NCBI GenBank assembly: GCA_949361645.1
Contig: OX442421.1
Coordinates: forward strand, 2,416,633 to 2,480,632
Reading direction: 5' to 3'
Source of the DNA: Spongilla lacustris
Lineage: Eukaryota; Porifera; Demospongiae; Spongillida; Spongillidae
Length of the DNA stretch: 64,000 nucleotides
Position numbers and translations under genes: made by a program. The notes under the pieces are model-generated. The model was given only the letters and a program-made list of their open reading frames with translations, searched no databases and was not told where the DNA came from. How positions within the stretch are numbered: the stretch's first letter is position 1; every line of letters starts with the position of its first letter. Positions 33,417 through 46,004 of this stretch are shown here, one piece after another.

Positions 33417-33640
33417 TGCATGCATGCATGCATGCATGAATGTATGTATGTATGTATGTATGTATGTATGTATGTATGTATGTATGTATGTATGTATTAT
33501 GTATGTATGTATGTATGTATGTATGTATGTATGTATGTATGTATGTATGTATGTATGTATGTATGTATGTATGTATGTATGTATGTATGTATGTATGTAT
33601 GTATGTATGTATGTATGTATGTATGTATGTATGTATGTAC
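33417..33640. repeat. (TGCA)n/(TGTA)n tetranucleotide repeat
   Basis: TGCA repeats pass into about 200 bp of TGTA repeats with one TATTATG interruption near 33495. Low-complexity frames on both strands (MYVC / THIH) are artefacts. Confidence 0.95.
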
Positions 33641-33807
33641 GTGTATATGAGTATGTGTTATGTTTGTGGAGCATCAGGTGTGAAGTGTATATATGTAAGA
33701 TGTATTGAAGTGTGTTGGCAGTAGGCATACAATTCAAAATGCACATGAGATACACAGTGGGTATGGTCAGAGAGCATGATTAACAGGCAGGACTTGAACC
33801 AAGTGAC

Positions 33808-36800
33808 TTATATCAGTGGGTGAGGCCACTCAATATTTCTTTTTTTTTTCCTTGACTTTTTTAGATTCTTTGATCCGCAAGATGGACATAACCAAGGCAT
33901 ATGCTCAGGAGGGGGCTGTGTGATTCCCACACAATTCCTGGAGAAGAGAGGAGGCAGAGTCAAAATGTACAATGATCTGTACTGCAACTTACATACAGTG
34001 CTCCCCCCTCCTCCCCATACTGTGTCTAGGTGTGGATTTTGGAGCAGAGGACTACTAACAGCTACTTTACACCTTAGCATTGTTTACCACAAATATCCTC
34101 TCTCCCACTTCTCCATACACACAGACATGCACATTGTGTTACTATAACTTGTGTAGTGTATCATGAGTACCAGCTGCTAGATATCCCCTGCTTAGAGGCT
34201 TAGTTGTGCCTCCATAGCAGTGATGGCTGTGGAGTCCCATGCATACCACATAACCAGGCACACTCCCATGCCCACCACATAACCAGGTACACTCCCATGC
34301 CCACCTCATAACCAGGCACAGTCACGCAAAAATTGTACCAGATGAAAATTGTACTGCCCAGTACACTTTTCGCAATGAAATTTGTATACCCCAGTACTAT
34401 TTTGGTTGCGAAAAGTGTACCGGCCTTGCCAAAAGTGTACCGGGTAGTGAGACCAGCTATATAGAAGTTGCTGGTTAGACCTGACGAAGAGATATTTGAT
34501 GTCCTGGCTCAATTGCATTTCTGAAAAAAAAATTGGCTTTTTAACTGAGATAAGCATGTCTACTGCATATGGATGCAACTCACTGATTAGGTATTGCATT
34601 CGCGTCCAGGCATATTTGACTATATGGTCATTAAGTAAGTTTGTTATTTATTGTAGCTTTACTGACCACATCCATACTGGAATAGTTCAAAAGATACTTT
34701 CTACATTTGGTATAACACTTAACAGGGTGTTGTTTTTTGTGTGCAAATATAATTGCTATCATACAGCTAGGTAATATTAATGATATCTGTTATCAATATC
34801 AACAAAAAATGTGATTCAGACATAATGCATATACATTGAGTTTATACTATTACAGTCGCCTAACAGGTTCTTAGTGGCTGGATATGTTGGCAAATAAATA
34901 GCTTCTTTGGAATGTATTGCACCTATACAATACTGATGCACGTCTTCACAGTGATGTAGTGAAAAGTGCAGCCACTCAAGTTGTATGTATGTCCAGATTT
35001 ACATAATAGCTGTATCAAAAGCAAGGTCATTTTTCGAGGCATGCTGCTATTAATGCCATCATACATAGTCACTAAGCTGCAGTAAATGGCCATCAACACT
35101 TGAGCCCATTGGCTTATGCATATCAGATGGCAAGTGACCTGACCAAGTGGTTGTTCCATTGCCCCATGGAAGTCTGGCCAGTGTCTTTTCTTGTGTTGAC
35201 ACCTTCGCAGCATCATACATCTCTGCATGATGCCACAAGGGGAGCTAGAGCTGTAGCCACAGCTGCTGAAGCCAGAATGAGAGAGAAGTATGCTCTGCTG
35301 TCCAAATCCCATCATCTTGTCCCAATTGCAATTGAGACCTATGGTGCCCTTGGCCCTAATGCTCTCAGTTTGCTCACTGATATCAGCAGGCATCAGTATA
35401 GAGCATCACACAAGATTACCAGTCTCTCTCATTCCTTTTCCAGAGTGTCCATTGCGCTACAGCACGGCAATGCTGCCTCGATCTGTATTGGGCACCTCAT
35501 TTAGCATGTATCCAGCACTTTTTATATAGTGTAACCCTGTGTGATTATTTATACATTATACTCTCTTCAACCACGTGGCATAATTAGGTATAATATCTCT
35601 CTGATCGCTTAGCTTGATAATATAGACATGTAAGAATTAGTTGACGAAGCATACAATGTACAGAAATGGAGAAAGTATAATATAGTGTTATGCTCAGTGA
35701 AGACACTATTGAGTCAGAATTACCAACTATGTATCAAGTGATTTAATTTATATTTCAGCAAACTATGTACAACACACATTAATGCTTAATCTCCAGGGAA
35801 AAATCCCTTATTTAAGAATGTCATTATCCTTAAATAAGGATCTTCTTTTTACATTGCATATTTTTGCTATCCAAGTAAGATAATGGTCAATGGACCTTTG
35901 CCTTCTGACGTCACAAATTAATTGGTTGTGTTTGACACAACATAAGTTCTTATAGGAACTTCAAGAAGAAACACAGCAAGTACTAAATTAATGCCTGACT
36001 ATATTCCAAAATGAAGTATCTACGCCAGTTATGGTGCAAATGTTACAGCGCTCACATGTTACCGGAAGTTGCCCCCCCCCCCCACCCCCCCCTCAAAAAT
36101 TGAAAAGTGCGACTGCGCATGTCTCATTAGCAACTTCCGCAATGTTTCGCTTCATACAAATCCCTTACAGAGCTCCATCGTGAAATACAACAAAAATGAA
36201 ACGTGTGATGATTTACTTCTCAATAAAAATTTAAAAGGAAAAGCATGTAGGGGCTATGATGGTGAAGTTATGCCATTTTTAAAGTTGCCCCCCCCCCCCC
36301 CCCTCCAAAAAAAATTCATGCGTGATGTCACAGACAAAAGGTCCATTGTATACTGATTAGCCTCCATAACACTTTAAATGATGTCAATATGATCAATGTC
36401 CATGTGGTAAAACAGGGAGAAAGTGGCACATTCTTATTTAAGGATTGACACCATCCTTAAATAAGGATCACAACAGTAGAGATTATTGACCATAAAAACC
36501 ACAATAGTTTTAAAACTATTGATTTTCCCTGATAGCCAGTTGATCCAGCTATACTCACAACCTGATTCGTCAAATAAATAACTTCTGGTTAATAAGTTAT
36601 GCTTATTTGCACAATAATGCTTAAAATTAATATCAAGCATTTGTACTGGTGCACAGACGTACCCTAGCCTCACTGAAACCAAGTGCACTGCATGTGGGTG
36701 TTCTGCCACTGCTCCATCGAACGGTGTGCTTTCTAGTCCTATCATTGAGTACAGTATCATGTACAATGGTGCGTTGGGGGGGAGGGGGAAGGACGGAGAT

Positions 36801-39800
36801 CTAGCAAGCATTGCCAATTGATATATGATATGTGTTCGAGCTTAGTGGAGTTTATAGCCCCAATTAATTAAACTCGAGGGGACCACGCCATTGCCTAGGC
36901 CTACTGTTGCTGTCGCTGTCACTGTCATCAGTTTGACGAATCATGCAGGCTGCCACTTTGGTTACCTAGGTCTACATGTATGTCATCCATCCGTACTGAG
37001 AAACTACATCTGTCGGCTCCCTCGGTATCTAAGCAGGTTAGCTTTGCTTGACGCTTTCGAGTGTATGCAATCGCTTCGATCTTTGGAAATAATGGCCGGT
37101 ACGTGAGCGTAGATTGTTGAAGCCATGGATATTGTTCCACAGATCCATCTGTCAGTGTACATTCTACTCCTAGAGCTACCAGAAACCTGTCCTTCCTTGC
37201 CATATGTTACTTTGAGTAAATTTGCTCACTAATAGCCAGTGGCAAAAGGCAGTTTCGCCGTATTTACACTGTAATGCCAAAAGGAAAAAATGCATCTAAT
37301 CAATTTATGATTTTACATATGATTTCACTCGTGATTCCTGGAATCAATAAATGATTTGTTCGTTGTAAAATCAAACAACGATTTATGATTTGATTGTAAA
37401 TCAAGCTCGTGATTCAGCACAACTGGTAAATCACACTCTCGATTTGCGACATGATTTTCCGTTCGATTACAAATCAAACACTTAAATTTAGCACCACTGG
37501 TAAATCACACGTTTGATTTTAAGTACTATCATGATCATACCAAAAAAGTGTACAAGTAACTCACTGTTACATATTCAATACGCAACATATAAGATCACAC
37601 GTTAAAACTAACTCATTGATACAATAGCTATGGTGGAAGCTCAATAACATATACGATGAACTGTTCCTTGCAGCTGGTGCAAGTGCACAACAATTTACAA
37701 ATCTTCTTGGGCTTATAACCCTGTCTTGCTCATAAAATGTATTGTTCACCATCCAGTTTTTTTTCTCTATTGCAGGTGTCTTGAAACACATCCATGTAAC
37801 ATATGCAAGTAAATTTTGGTGCACTTCATTTTTTGTACCATCAGTTGTGTGAAGTGTAAAAGTAACGTACAGTTTGAAAAAGAATTTGATAATTCCAAAA
37901 TATGGCTGAAGTTCATTGGTATCTTTTAACACAAAATATGCTTTGACTACAGAGCCCCTGTCTGTAGAATTGAAGTCAGATGAGTACATTTGTCCATTTA
38001 CTGTACAACGCCCAAATTTGTCAATTCTAGGGTTTATATAAACATTGGCGTCCTCATAATACACTTCAATTTGTTGCAATACCCCACAAGCTGCCGGTGA
38101 ACCTGGTCATCCACCTCCACATGGCATTTACTTGGATGATGGAATTTTAGATCTATTGGCCAATTTTCAGCTTCACCTCTGTCAATTTTGCATTGCAATT
38201 CAATGTCTTCTAAATTGTATAAAGAGCTGTAGAGATATGCTGAATAAGTATCAATTTCCACATCTGCTGACACCACTGCTTTCAGTGCATCAGGTGTCTC
38301 AGCCATTATATCTGGTAATTCACAGTCAAATGAACAAAGCTGCTTCAACATTGTGGCCATTAATTGTGATTGAATATATTTCTGTTATTGGGAATATCAC
38401 TAAAATAGCCATTCATACGTATGCTCATTGGCATAGCACCAATAACCAAGCGGTGGCCCATAATCAGTAATCACATCACAAATATGAAGGGCCATGTGGT
38501 AATTGATAGATGTACTCCACTTCCCATAGGCTGCAGTAAATGCTTTATGATGATCTTGCACCATCCTATACAAGTTCACTACATCCTCTTCATTTAGAGT
38601 TGGTTTGCATATGCACACTACTATCTCACATAGCAGACGCAGGGACTTAAATAATTTATCTGATAACAAACCAACAAAACATGGCATTGCATAGACACAT
38701 GCAAAATTTTTCCACTGTTGGGCTGTTAAGCCTGTAAGTCCATCTGAATTTTTTATGCCTGTTGGCAATCTGCCAAGGTCATATGGCATCCTAGTACCTT
38801 TTAGGCGTCTACTAAATTCAGCAAGCTTGTCATCAAGCAAGCTTTTAAGGCATAACTTAACTTCATTCTGAACCATTCCAAGATAAAATGTGTGCATAAG
38901 ATCTGTTATTAGCATTCTAACCATATCAAAGTATGGTAAACGAACCAATTCACTGTAACGAACACCATTTCTTTTTTGGATCTCTCTTGCTGCCGCCAGG
39001 GAGCTAGCTGACTGGTATTCCTTAGCCTGATCTAGTACCTGAGCATGAGTTCTACTTTGTGCTGCAATAGCTATAGGTGTATAGTAACTCATATTTCCAG
39101 ATGCACCTTTCTTAGTGGGATTGGCAGTCTTGCATTTTGCACAATTGCAAGCATACAGCCCCACTCTAGAGCTTTTTCGCTTCCCAACGTACATTGTGAA
39201 AAAAGTTTCTCTGGCTAGAACGCATGCGCAATTCACTTGCGCACGTGCATTTTCAAAATGTCGACAAAGAAGGCCCTTGCTTTGCGAAAGCCTCTTGCAG
39301 AAAATGACACCGATCGCGACCTTTAGCGGAGTCAAATACGTTTGATGGAGGAGAGAATCCTCCAATTAGAACAGCGTCTAGATGCTCTGGAGGATGCTAT
39401 GGCTGAAATGAACATCGAAGAGGGTAGGTGAAAATTAATTAGAGTTGAGGTGTTTATGTGATTTAATTGCCAAGCCTATACAACTTTGGCAGAAACACAC
39501 GCGTACCTTTGGTGAGCCTTGCAAACTACAAAGATACGTACGTTTACAATTTTAAGACTTTCTATTATCCATAGGAAGTTCTTCAAGATGCATTTCAGCA
39601 ATATGCAGCTGACGTGGACTGGTACTAAAGGAAATGACCTGCCTGGGCTGAAGTTGACGACACTTTTAAAATATCTGTCAAGGCACTTATGGCTTTCCAT
39701 AAGTACCCCGTTCTGAACGAATCAGCGCCGCTTGTTAAAAGAGTGAAGGTAAGACAGTATATATATGAACACGCAGCTACGTTAACACTATGGAACCCTC

Positions 39801-42800
39801 ATGTTTAAGGACTTCTACACGACAAGGAGGAGTACAGCACTGATCAAGGCAGACCCAGAAAGGTGGAAGCAGCATCGTGTAGCCTTGAAGCGAAGTCGCT
39901 TAACTCACATAAGTCATGTATTTTGTGATCCTGCCACGCAATTAAGAAGAATATCCTTATAGGCTGCTCGAGATAAAGCTGTCAGAAATGCTATAGAATC
40001 GGGGGAGCTAACCGCCGATGATAAGAAAAACATTGAAAAACTACGTTAGTCCATAGAGATGGTACCGGTGTCAGACGTAAATGTGATAAGCTATGAAGAC
40101 GAAGAGCGAGCTACTTTCGAAAGGCAGCGCCTATGTCACCTAAGCAGGGCACGGGCTATTCGAGCTGCTCATCGAGAAGAATTTGAACTGTAACAATCTG
40201 ACAAGTTTTCTATTTTATATTTTACCCATGTCTTAGTATGTAAGAACCACATGGGTGTTTATGTATCAAATCAATGCAAAACTCCTACGTTGATTTTATG
40301 ATTATTTCACAAAAGAATTTACAATTGATTTCTCAATAGAATCACTGCACTTATGATTCATAAAGATTTCTCAACGGAAATGACAGTTGATTTCTCAATG
40401 GAATCAAATGACAAATATAAATTATGATTTATGTAATGATTCTAGTTTGATTTCTCAATTGGAATTACTTGTCAATCAATTTTTGATTTGTCATCTGATT
40501 TGTACTCATAAATCACATGTTAAATCATGCTTTGATTCTATGCATTTTTTTCCTGTGACCAGTTTTTGAGCAAGCCAAACCTGTTTTAATTGCGGCAGTA
40601 TCGCTGATCTGCATGCTAATATAAAACAAAGCATCATGTGTACATCATTCTTTTAGAAATTGGTCATCATCTTTATTCTTAAAGGATGGCCATCCTTAAA
40701 TAAGGATTGCGGGAGATTAAACATTAAACTAGCAGAACACTTAATCCGACATCCTATATAGCTAACAATCCTTTCTCACTATACCCTATACACCTTAGAC
40801 AAGGCCGGTACACTTTTCACAACCAAAATTGTACCGGGTGGTACAATTTTTGCCCGGTACAACACACACTCCCATGCCCACCACATACATCCATGCCCAC
40901 ACCACTCTCGAACCTTCACCCACCAGTGAAGCCACTCATCACAGGAATCACAGCATATCATCGGTGTGCCATCGTCATGCTGTTCACATTGGGGACATAT
41001 GTAGTCAGACCCAATGGGGACAGTGGGTGGAGGGAGGGCATCTGACACTTTGTGAGACTGCACAGAGAGATGGTTAAGAGCACGGAGGAGGGGTGAGGTT
41101 AGAGGAGATAAAAGATGAAAGAAGAGGGAGGGATGAGAGTAATGGAGACAGGCAAGTGAGGAAGTCATCTCCACACTATGGTTTACTCACACTGGGGTGA
41201 GTCACTGCTGATACCACAGCTGGCAGTCTGTACAGATGATACACAGAAGTCAGTAGTTAAATCAACTTACAGCCCCAGACAGTCAAAGTCAGTGCCAAAA
41301 TAATATTCCATCTTCCACTCTTCATTCCACTCCTTCACCACACCACACCCCTTTCCTCTCCACTCCTTCACCCCACGTTACCCATTTCCTCTCCACTCCA
41401 CTCCTTCACCCGCCACTCCATTCCTTGCTCTCACTTGTGAGGTTTTGATTTCTTGACCTTAGTCTTGTGAGAAAATCCTTTGGACAATGAGCCAACCTTC
41501 TTGTCTGACTTGAATGGAGGTTCAGCTGCTATTCAAGAGGCACCAAAATACATGTACAGTGTCTAAACTCACTCCTTATTTTATCCCCACCTCCCTCCTT
41601 CACTCTAACTCCAAACAACTTTAATTCCCACCTACTCCATCCCCACCCTTCATTGCCAAGTCCCCATTCCTCTCCCACCATTGCTCTCTATACACATGTG
41701 GTTTACATGAGGTGTGCACAACTGCCTTGTCCAATTTTAGTTTCACTTTGAGCTCAACCTGTTGCTTAGCATTACAGTCGTGGGATTGATGGGTGTCCTC
41801 CCCATCCGATGAAGAGCCGGAGGAGTATGGCTGAGGAATGATCTTGATCTGCATAGAACATTTGGAATAGAAATAGAATAGAATGGTGTGTGTGTAAGTG
41901 TGTGTAGGTGTGTGTAAGTGTGTGTATGTGTGTATGTGTGTGAGGTGCAATCAGTTATCCACTGATGATGCACACACACACACACAATTGCACCTTTTTG
42001 GATTCTTTCCCAATTGGTTCTATCTCAGAGATGTCCAACTCTCTCTTTCTACTATGCTTCGATAGTTTTTTCTTGGACACTCCCAAAGCTGGAGGGTACA
42101 AGGGCCCATGCTCCCCTATCCCACACTGATGAACTGGGTGGGCCAGAAAGCTTGTGACCTTCCAGTAACCTCTTACTGATGTTTACCACCAAACTGAATG
42201 ACAAATGCTCACCTAAATGTGGTGGTAAGGTATTACCATGAGAACCTTGGAGAGTTTGTTTATGTTTCATGAGATGTTTCCTGTTCACCATATTAACAGC
42301 CTCTTCGCCCACAGATAGATCATCTTCTAGATCTTCTAGGCTAGGCAACACTTCCCAAGAACAGGGAAATAGCCAGCCATCTGCATCACAAATGGGGGAT
42401 GCCTTGATTACCTCCTCTTCTGTTTCCCAACCCTCAATGTGTAGCTGCCCACTATGAAGTTTGACCTTTGCACCATGACCATCTTCGACCTCCTCATCCT
42501 CGTCAGTACCAGTCTTCACCCTTTCAGACTCCACATTGGCTATGCATGGTGTAGGTTCTGGCATACTGCCAGGAGATGACTCTTCAGAGCTACTGACTTC
42601 AAGGTCTTTCTCCAATTCCCATGTGTCTGTGCTTGCAGATGTGTTAACGGACACACACAACACAAGGCTCCTCCCCCTCCCACCCACCACACACAACACA
42701 AGGCTCCTCCCCCTCCCACCCACCACACTACACAAAGCTCCTCTCCCTCCCACACACCACACACAATACATACATTATTGCTACCCTCACCTTTCTGTGG

Positions 42801-43333
42801 TAGAAGAGGTGGGATGCAACCTTCATCATTGTCATTTGACGATAAGACCCTCCTGACCATGATGTGGGAAGGAATTCCATTGTATACATGGTATGATTCC
42901 TTTGGGTCTGGGTTCTTGGGCACCATGTATACACAGGGATTTGAATCCAGTTCACGACACAGTTCAGACACCTCACAAAGGTATACTCCAAGGTCCTGAA
43001 AGGCTAATCCAAGATCCAAAAGATTTGGCTCAGTTCTGTTGGCTTCTAACAATGAATACATAATACCAAGATCAACAACAATCATTACCACCAGAGACCA
43101 CATCATTACAACACTCAAGCACATCCCTCCTTTCTATTTCTTCCTCTTCCCCTGCCCCTTCCCTCACCATGGATATTATATCCAGCAGTAGTCTTGGCCA
43201 CTAGATGAAGATAGCTCTTTAGGAGATAAACTAACACATCACAGGCGCTAGACTGCAAGGCATTGAAGCCAAGAGGCTGACATAGTTGTCCCACGACAGC
43301 TCTGAGTACCGCATGAGTGTACTGTTCATCCAT
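33808..43333 (-). CDS. TAF3: TAF3, TFIID subunit 3 (histone fold + C-terminal PHD), nine exons
   Basis: Exons on the minus strand: 43333-43168, 43045-42791, 42626-42213, 42115-41994, 41848-41707, 41528-41435, 41227-41191, 41057-40924 and 33937-33808. All have GT-AG ends, and the total is 1494 nt, 498 codons with stop and no break. Residues 1 to about 80 are the histone fold (LRAVVGQLCQPLGFNALQSS; NRTEPNLLDLGLAFQDLGVY), which pairs with TAF10. The middle is acidic (EVEDGHG, LEDLEDDLSVGEE), then basic (KKKLSKHSRKRELD; KTKVKKSKPHK). The C-terminal PHD finger is YICPQCEQHDDGTPMICCDS...EWLHW plus NCVGITQPPPEHMPWLCPSC. The DDG and Trp resemble the H3K4me3-binding site of human TAF3. The finger is split by the last intron (33938-40923), which is full of transposons. 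At 497 residues it is about half the vertebrate length. Confidence 0.88.
34240..34445. repeat. 31-bp minisatellite next to a GGTACA/TGTACC MITE
   Basis: CACTCCCATGCCCACCACAT plus AACCAGGTA repeats about three times (34240-34325). A short element follows with several AAAATTGTACC and AAAAGTGTACCGG motifs in both orientations. The same pair, in opposite order, occurs at 40800-40905. Confidence 0.6.
34446..35069. other. TAF3 intron, no gene seen
   Basis: AT-rich intronic DNA; small chance frames only. Confidence 0.4.
35070..35504 (+). pseudogene. RLE retrotransposon 3' end, lineage A-like
   Basis: LAYAYQMASDLTKWLFHCP is not recognised, but AVATAAEARMREKYALLSKS, VPIAIETYGALGPNALSLLT and FSRVSIALQHGNAASICIG match the C-terminus of the copy at 1-1514 (FVPIACESLGVFGAETLSFL; LSVAIQRGISTSILG). 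It lies in the last TAF3 intron, antisense to TAF3. Confidence 0.65.
37567..39365 (-). pseudogene. CACTA (TNP2-like) transposase, several frameshifts
   Basis: The long frame 39365-38400 contains RYSELVRLPYFDMVRMLITD followed by LMHTFYLGMV, the hallmark of TNP2-like CACTA transposases, and DHHKAFTAAYGKW then ITDYGPPLGYWCY. The C-terminal part (38360-37567) has RIDKFGRCTVNGQMY and LLAYVTWM, also typical. The frame breaks near 38400, near 38360 and near 38060, so no intact product is expected. It shares the TAF3 strand but lies wholly in its last intron. Confidence 0.75.
39344..40192 (+). pseudogene. divergent second gene of the CACTA element, exon remnants
   Basis: The plus strand begins MEERILQLEQRLDALEDAMA (coiled-coil-like, 39344-39420, donor GGTAGGTG). 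Later blocks are DFYTTRRSTALIKADPERWK near 39810, ARDKAVRNAIESGELTADDK near 39965 and ERQRLCHLSRARAIRAAHRE near 40120. They are separated by intron-like gaps and by stops near 39625. It starts head to head with the transposase, implying a shared promoter near 39340. Family not recognised. Confidence 0.4.
40800..40905. repeat. GGTACA MITE and minisatellite unit, partner of 34240-34445
   Basis: GGCCGGTACACTTTTCACAA and GGTACAATTTTTGCCCGGTA are followed by CACTCCCATGCCCACCACAT. The same pieces occur near the other end of this intron in the opposite order. Confidence 0.5.
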
Positions 43334-44261
43334 TGTATACTGGGTGTCACTGGTGTGGTGCTGATGAGAATGGTGTCAGTGTTACATGGAAATATGATTT
43401 AACACAGCACACCATTAGGCCATTCATTCCAATGTGATTATAGTATAGTTTCCCATCTGGACAATTTCGTTCAATATCCACTCAGGCGAGAAGCTATATT
43501 ATTCATTTTGTATTTATAATCTACATGAGTACACACTATCGTGTACTGACGTTAACCTAAACGCAGAGCTTCTTTTCGTTCCCTACCAAAAATGGCGATT
43601 GCCACTGTAAATATTCCTAATATAATCCATGGGCTACTTGGCAAAATTGCAGCACCTCTAGGCCTGGCGCCATTAGAGGTGCCGCAATGAGCAAACAAGG
43701 TACCGTACAGCACGCAGCTACAAGTCTCTAAAAAACGTTTTGTCTCTAGGTCGGGATACGAGGCAAATATGATTGTCAAAATATACTGCAGTCTTTGGTC
43801 TGAGGAAATATATTAGCAGTGGCGTAGGAATAGACCCCCCCACACACACACACACACGCACACTTTTTGAAGGCTGTATTTATATTCATACAGTTGCACC
43901 AGCCCCCCCCCCCCCCCCCCACACACACACACTTTTTGACCCCTTTCTGTGCCTCTGCTCAGAACGTACGCAACACTATACGACAGTCGAAACGGTGAGG
44001 TTGGTTCTAAATTCATGTGATACTGTGTGCTGAATGACGCTAGACTCAAGTAGATAATCAAACAACACTTTTACTGCTTGTTCCCACAGACAGTAGGCCC
44101 CCGCTGCAAAAACAGCAGTACACTGACCGTTTACTTATCCCTTTCGTCGAAGGCTCAAAGATGCATTCGAAAACGAATAAAAAGATATACGGAACCCTCC
44201 TAAAACAGGTGAGTTAATACCGACAATCGGGATACTTTGCAATTAAGAATTTGGCTGTGAG
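43334..44261. promoter_or_regulatory. TAF3 5' flank
   Basis: The putative TAF3 promoter lies here; no TATA box is obvious. The start ATG at 43333 is in the context ACAATGG. A TE terminus, CAGTGGCGTAGGAATAG, begins at about 43817, with CA repeats and an 18-C run near 43905-43920. Confidence 0.3.
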
Positions 44262-45056
44262 CAGCGGCGGATCCAGGGGGGTGGGGGGGCTATCGGGGCA
44301 TATGCCCCCCCCCCCCCCAATTTTTTTTTTTTTTTGTATGCCATTGACTTTAATTAGCTGCTAAGCTCAAGCTCTGCCTATACCTACGACTATTGATTCA
44401 TACAGCGTGTGCGCGATACGCGCCGATATAGATAATCAATTATTCATTAGTATACCGATAGTTTCATAATTATATGCAATGGTCGCACGATATGAAAGAC
44501 TATATCTCCTTAAACGTAGAAAAGATGAACAACAGCGCAGCATATCTAAAGATCCAAGTAGAAAATTTGGCTAATGTGCAGTGATGCTATTTGATAGTAC
44601 TTTGCAATGGTCAGTCTGCCTTTTAGCTGTCTTCTAAAAGCTTGCAGCAAGGTGCGTTCAGCTTCCTACAAATGTATATCTAAACGATAATGGCCTGGAG
44701 ACTCTGTGACGGTAGAGAACATAATAGACGCATTTGCGATAAATTGGCTCTTTTATTGGACAACAAATGAGCAGCTAGCAAATGCGTAGCTGTAATCTAA
44801 TTTTTAAAAAGAGCAAATCAAAACTCTTTCGTAGGGATTCAAATAAATCATATAACGCCAGACACCGATGAGGGAGCTTCCAGTGCATTTTCTAAATGAA
44901 TGAACGGTGAGTTCACTGTCAGTACTACCATAGCTATTAACCAAGCGTTTGGAACATTTATCGGCGCTTTGAACATGCATATAGGCTGAGCTCTTGATCT
45001 GCGATTCCTCAGCCTCAATCTGTTTTTTTTTTTTTAGTGCAGTTTTTGCGTACTTT

Positions 45057-45095
<39 letters not shown>

Positions 45096-45289
45096 CTACG
45101 CAAACAGCGTTGGCTACTGGGGCTCCGCCCCAGACCAGTTTACAGCACTCCCCCGGCCCATACCCCCAAGCTGGGTGGGAGGGGTGCCCATGCACCTCCC
45201 GCACCCTCCCCGGGGCGGATACGCCCCGCCCCCTGCCACACCCGCACCTGTGCCACACACCCCTAGCCTAAATTCGGGATCCGCCGCTG
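44262..45289. mobile_element. hAT-like element with CAGCGGCGGATCC ends
   Basis: CAGCGGCGGATCC at 44262-44274 is inverted at 45277-45289 (GGATCCGCCGCTG). Inside are C and T homopolymers near 44307-44335, a 35-G run at 45059-45093 and GGGGCTCCGCCCCAGACC near 45120. No target duplication is visible and no transposase frame is present. Confidence 0.6.
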
Positions 45290-46004
45290 CTGGGCCATGT
45301 AATATTAACGGCCGACCTATATTTAATCATGCCCCGCAAAGCATATGCTACAAGAAATAAGATGACTTTTATTTATTTAATCTATGATTTTAGCGTGCCC
45401 TTGGGCTGCTAACAGTTTTTTGGTGAGCGATTGTAACGGCTGTCCTTCAGTTTAGGTCGATACCCCACACTTGTAATGAATTAACACCTATAAGCTACTT
45501 GTTATTGCATTGATTTAGTAGGGCCCGCCCGACTAGCATTGATCATGTATGCATGGATGTATGCATGTATTCATGTATGCGTGAAACTGAACATAAGTGC
45601 ATTCTGGAAGATTGTCAACATGAACTAATAACAGATTCCTTTGACGATAATTGGATGAATGACCATCAGAAGAGCTGGTGTGCAGGGAACACTAATACAT
45701 GCAGTTGCCTCCATTCTCTGGTAGTGAAGCCGCCGGCTGTTTTACCCTGAAGTATGTGGTGGAGTTTGATAAAACCAAAACAAGGGCACTGCAAAAACAA
45801 AAGAGCGACTTCACTCTTTGTCACTCGACAACGTGCGAGTGAAACCCTAAATGAGCGAAAGGCACTTAATTTATGATTTAGCACTGCGAATGAAGTAATT
45901 AAAGTGGTTAGCACTCGTACCATAAATGTATATACATGTATAAACACGTATGCAGGTAAAATTTAAATCGGTTATATTCATACGCATACAGTAATGTATA
46001 TATA
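45290..46004. other. intergenic, no gene seen
   Basis: It contains one arm of the small MITE found whole at 49829-50035 (GTAGGGCCCGCCCGACTAGC near 45520). Nothing else is recognised. Confidence 0.4.

Larger units (their letters stand above)
37278..40557 (-). mobile_element. EnSpm/CACTA transposon, decayed
   Basis: The right end reads, inverted, CACAGGAAAAAAATGCAT; the left end has AGGAAAAAATGCAT at 37282 with a damaged CAC. Both subterminal regions (37300-37560, 40250-40545) are packed with TGATTT/AAATCA motifs, as is typical of CACTA subtermini. The interior encodes a TNP2-like transposase on the minus strand and a second multi-exon frame on the plus strand. Confidence 0.65.
35783..40723. 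mobile_element. TTAA-target element with subterminal palindromes, carrying a CACTA element
   Basis: TTAA at 35779-35782 and 40724-40727 flanks inverted ends TGCTTAATCTCC / GGGAGATTAAACA. Subterminal palindromes TCCTTAAATAAGGA (35829, 40695) resemble in layout, not sequence, those of the element at 18.4-19.7 kb. A third copy of the subterminal motif followed by a degraded end occurs at 36430-36490, so the left 700 bp could instead be a smaller element. The bulk of the interior is the CACTA element at 37.3-40.6 kb. Two C-rich runs preceded by AAGTTG lie near 36072 and 36289. Confidence 0.6.

Noticed and set aside
33363..33755. MYVC-repeat and THIH-repeat frames
   Set aside because: Translation of the TGTA tetranucleotide repeat on both strands.
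43115..43333. Reading the TAF3 histone-fold exon on into GRGRGRGRNRKEG
   Set aside because: That tail is intron sequence after the donor at 43168; joining to 43045 restores the conserved fold (EANRTEPNLL).
44994..45360. Gly-rich or Pro-rich frames near 45 kb
   Set aside because: They run through a 35-G homopolymer inside a hAT-like element.
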